A DNA stretch of 13,575 nt from Acholeplasmatales bacterium (GTDB lineage Bacteria > Bacillota_I > Bacilli_A > Acholeplasmatales > Anaeroplasmataceae), in contig JAILPD010000084.1 of assembly GCA_024690445.1 (NCBI GenBank), positions 1 to 13,575 on the forward strand, given 5' to 3'. A model generated the notes under the pieces. That model made no database searches and had not been told where the DNA came from. It was given only the letters and a program-made list of their open reading frames with translations. The position numbers were made by a program, and so were the translations under genes. Below are positions 13,064-13,575 of the stretch, one piece after another; position 1 is the stretch's first letter, and the number at the start of each line of letters is the position of its first letter.

Positions 13064-13575
13064 ATGATAAAATTTACTTTAAAAGCATTTTTACTATCAT
13101 TAAAATATTTCTTCATTCCAATTTTGGTATTAGCTATTTGCTTAGTACCAGCTGTTATTTATTTCTATTTCTTTATTCAAAGTCAAATGGATGGTTTAAC
13201 AACATCATTATCAAGTGAGTTAAATACTTTATCATATGATATTAATGGATTAATTAATTATACATTTGAGGAAGCTAAAGCACTTCCTTGGACAACTCCA
13301 ATTAAAGTTATTCAGATGATTTTTGAAGAGAATTGGTTAAGTGATACTATTAATAATTATTTAGAGTCTGCAAATGCCGGTATTTATACAGCTGCGATGA
13401 CTGGTGATGTTAAAGAAACTGCTAATAATATTAGAGGCGGTCTTAGTGTATTTCCGATAGCTATTATTGCAGGTATGATACTTTCATATTTTATTACATC
13501 TTCAGTATTAAGAAAAAAATTATGTCCAAGAAGCTTCTGGAAGATGTTATTAAATATTGTTATTGATTTTATTAT
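13064..13575 (+). CDS. Multi-pass membrane protein, cut by the right edge
   Basis: This frame opens at ATG 13064, after AAGAGG at 13053-13058, and is open to the window end (170 complete codons). It begins MIKFTLKAFLLSLKYFFIPI. Membrane segments are seen at about residues 15-38 and 128-147, and another begins near 160. Between the first two lies an extracytoplasmic-looking region of about 90 residues with SLSSELNTLSYDINGLINYT and a helical stretch around PWTTPIKVIQMIFEENWLSD. A basic RKKLCPRSFWK cluster follows the second segment, putting it inside by the positive-inside rule. I do not recognise the family. It is 9 bases downstream of the GIN lipoprotein gene and surely in its operon, so the two may work together at the membrane. 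Confidence 0.75.
   Translation, partial: MIKFTLKAFLLSLKYFFIPILVLAICLVPAVIYFYFFIQSQMDGLTTSLSSELNTLSYDINGLINYTFEEAKALPWTTPIKVIQMIFEENWLSDTINNYLESANAGIYTAAMTGDVKETANNIRGGLSVFPIAIIAGMILSYFITSSVLRKKLCPRSFWKMLLNIVIDFI

Overview
The window is about 13.6 kb of very AT-rich DNA from a Gram-positive-type bacterium, most likely an uncultured, gut-type member of the Bacillota (Bacilli; Erysipelotrichia- or RF39/Acholeplasma-like). The evidence is the low GC, Ile/Asn/Lys-rich proteins, sigma-A-type promoters with perfect TATAAT boxes, Shine-Dalgarno sites that run on into a GGTGAT extension, lipoprotein signal peptides with a Cys lipobox, and MucBP surface repeats. The standard bacterial code works throughout. 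None of the 11 visible gene ends uses TGA as stop. The taxonomic placement is inference.

Layout. 1-2280: the 3' part of a very large SF1 (Dna2/NAM7-like) helicase with a Vsr-like nuclease-fold module and a C-terminal DUF3320-like segment; its Walker A part lies upstream of the window. 2281-2836: a gene-free stretch with a terminator and two facing arrays of a GGAGTA-centred repeat spaced about 23 bp apart. This looks like the two ends of an internally deleted, IS21-like element. 2837-4480 (-): a lipoprotein with an S41 (tail-specific/tricorn-like) peptidase domain. 4587-5195 (+): an Sfp-type phosphopantetheinyl transferase, divergent from the peptidase gene. 5325-7067 (+): a secreted, membrane-anchored protein made of MucBP-type repeats in an exact 64-residue register. 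7138-8424 (-): O-acetylhomoserine sulfhydrylase (MetY). 8613-9203 (+): a left-handed beta-helix acetyltransferase. 9200-9451 (-): a small acidic protein of unknown function, sharing a terminator hairpin with the acetyltransferase gene. 9559-10677 (+): a tocopherol-cyclase-like protein. 10736-11533 (+): shikimate dehydrogenase (AroE). 11634 to the right edge (+): an operon of a GNAT acetyltransferase, a GIN-domain (DUF2807) lipoprotein and a multi-pass membrane protein cut by the window end.

Most genes are single transcription units with their own promoter and intrinsic terminator. The only clear operon is the last one, where GNAT stop and lipoprotein start overlap by one base. The window holds mostly housekeeping and cell-surface functions. 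I see no CRISPR array, phage module, tRNA, rRNA or recognisable defence island. The most unusual items are the repeat-flanked gene-free element, the tocopherol-cyclase-like protein in a presumably anaerobic Bacillota, the apparently degenerate nuclease module of the helicase, the S41 lipoprotein without the usual catalytic lysine, and the exactly phased MucBP array.
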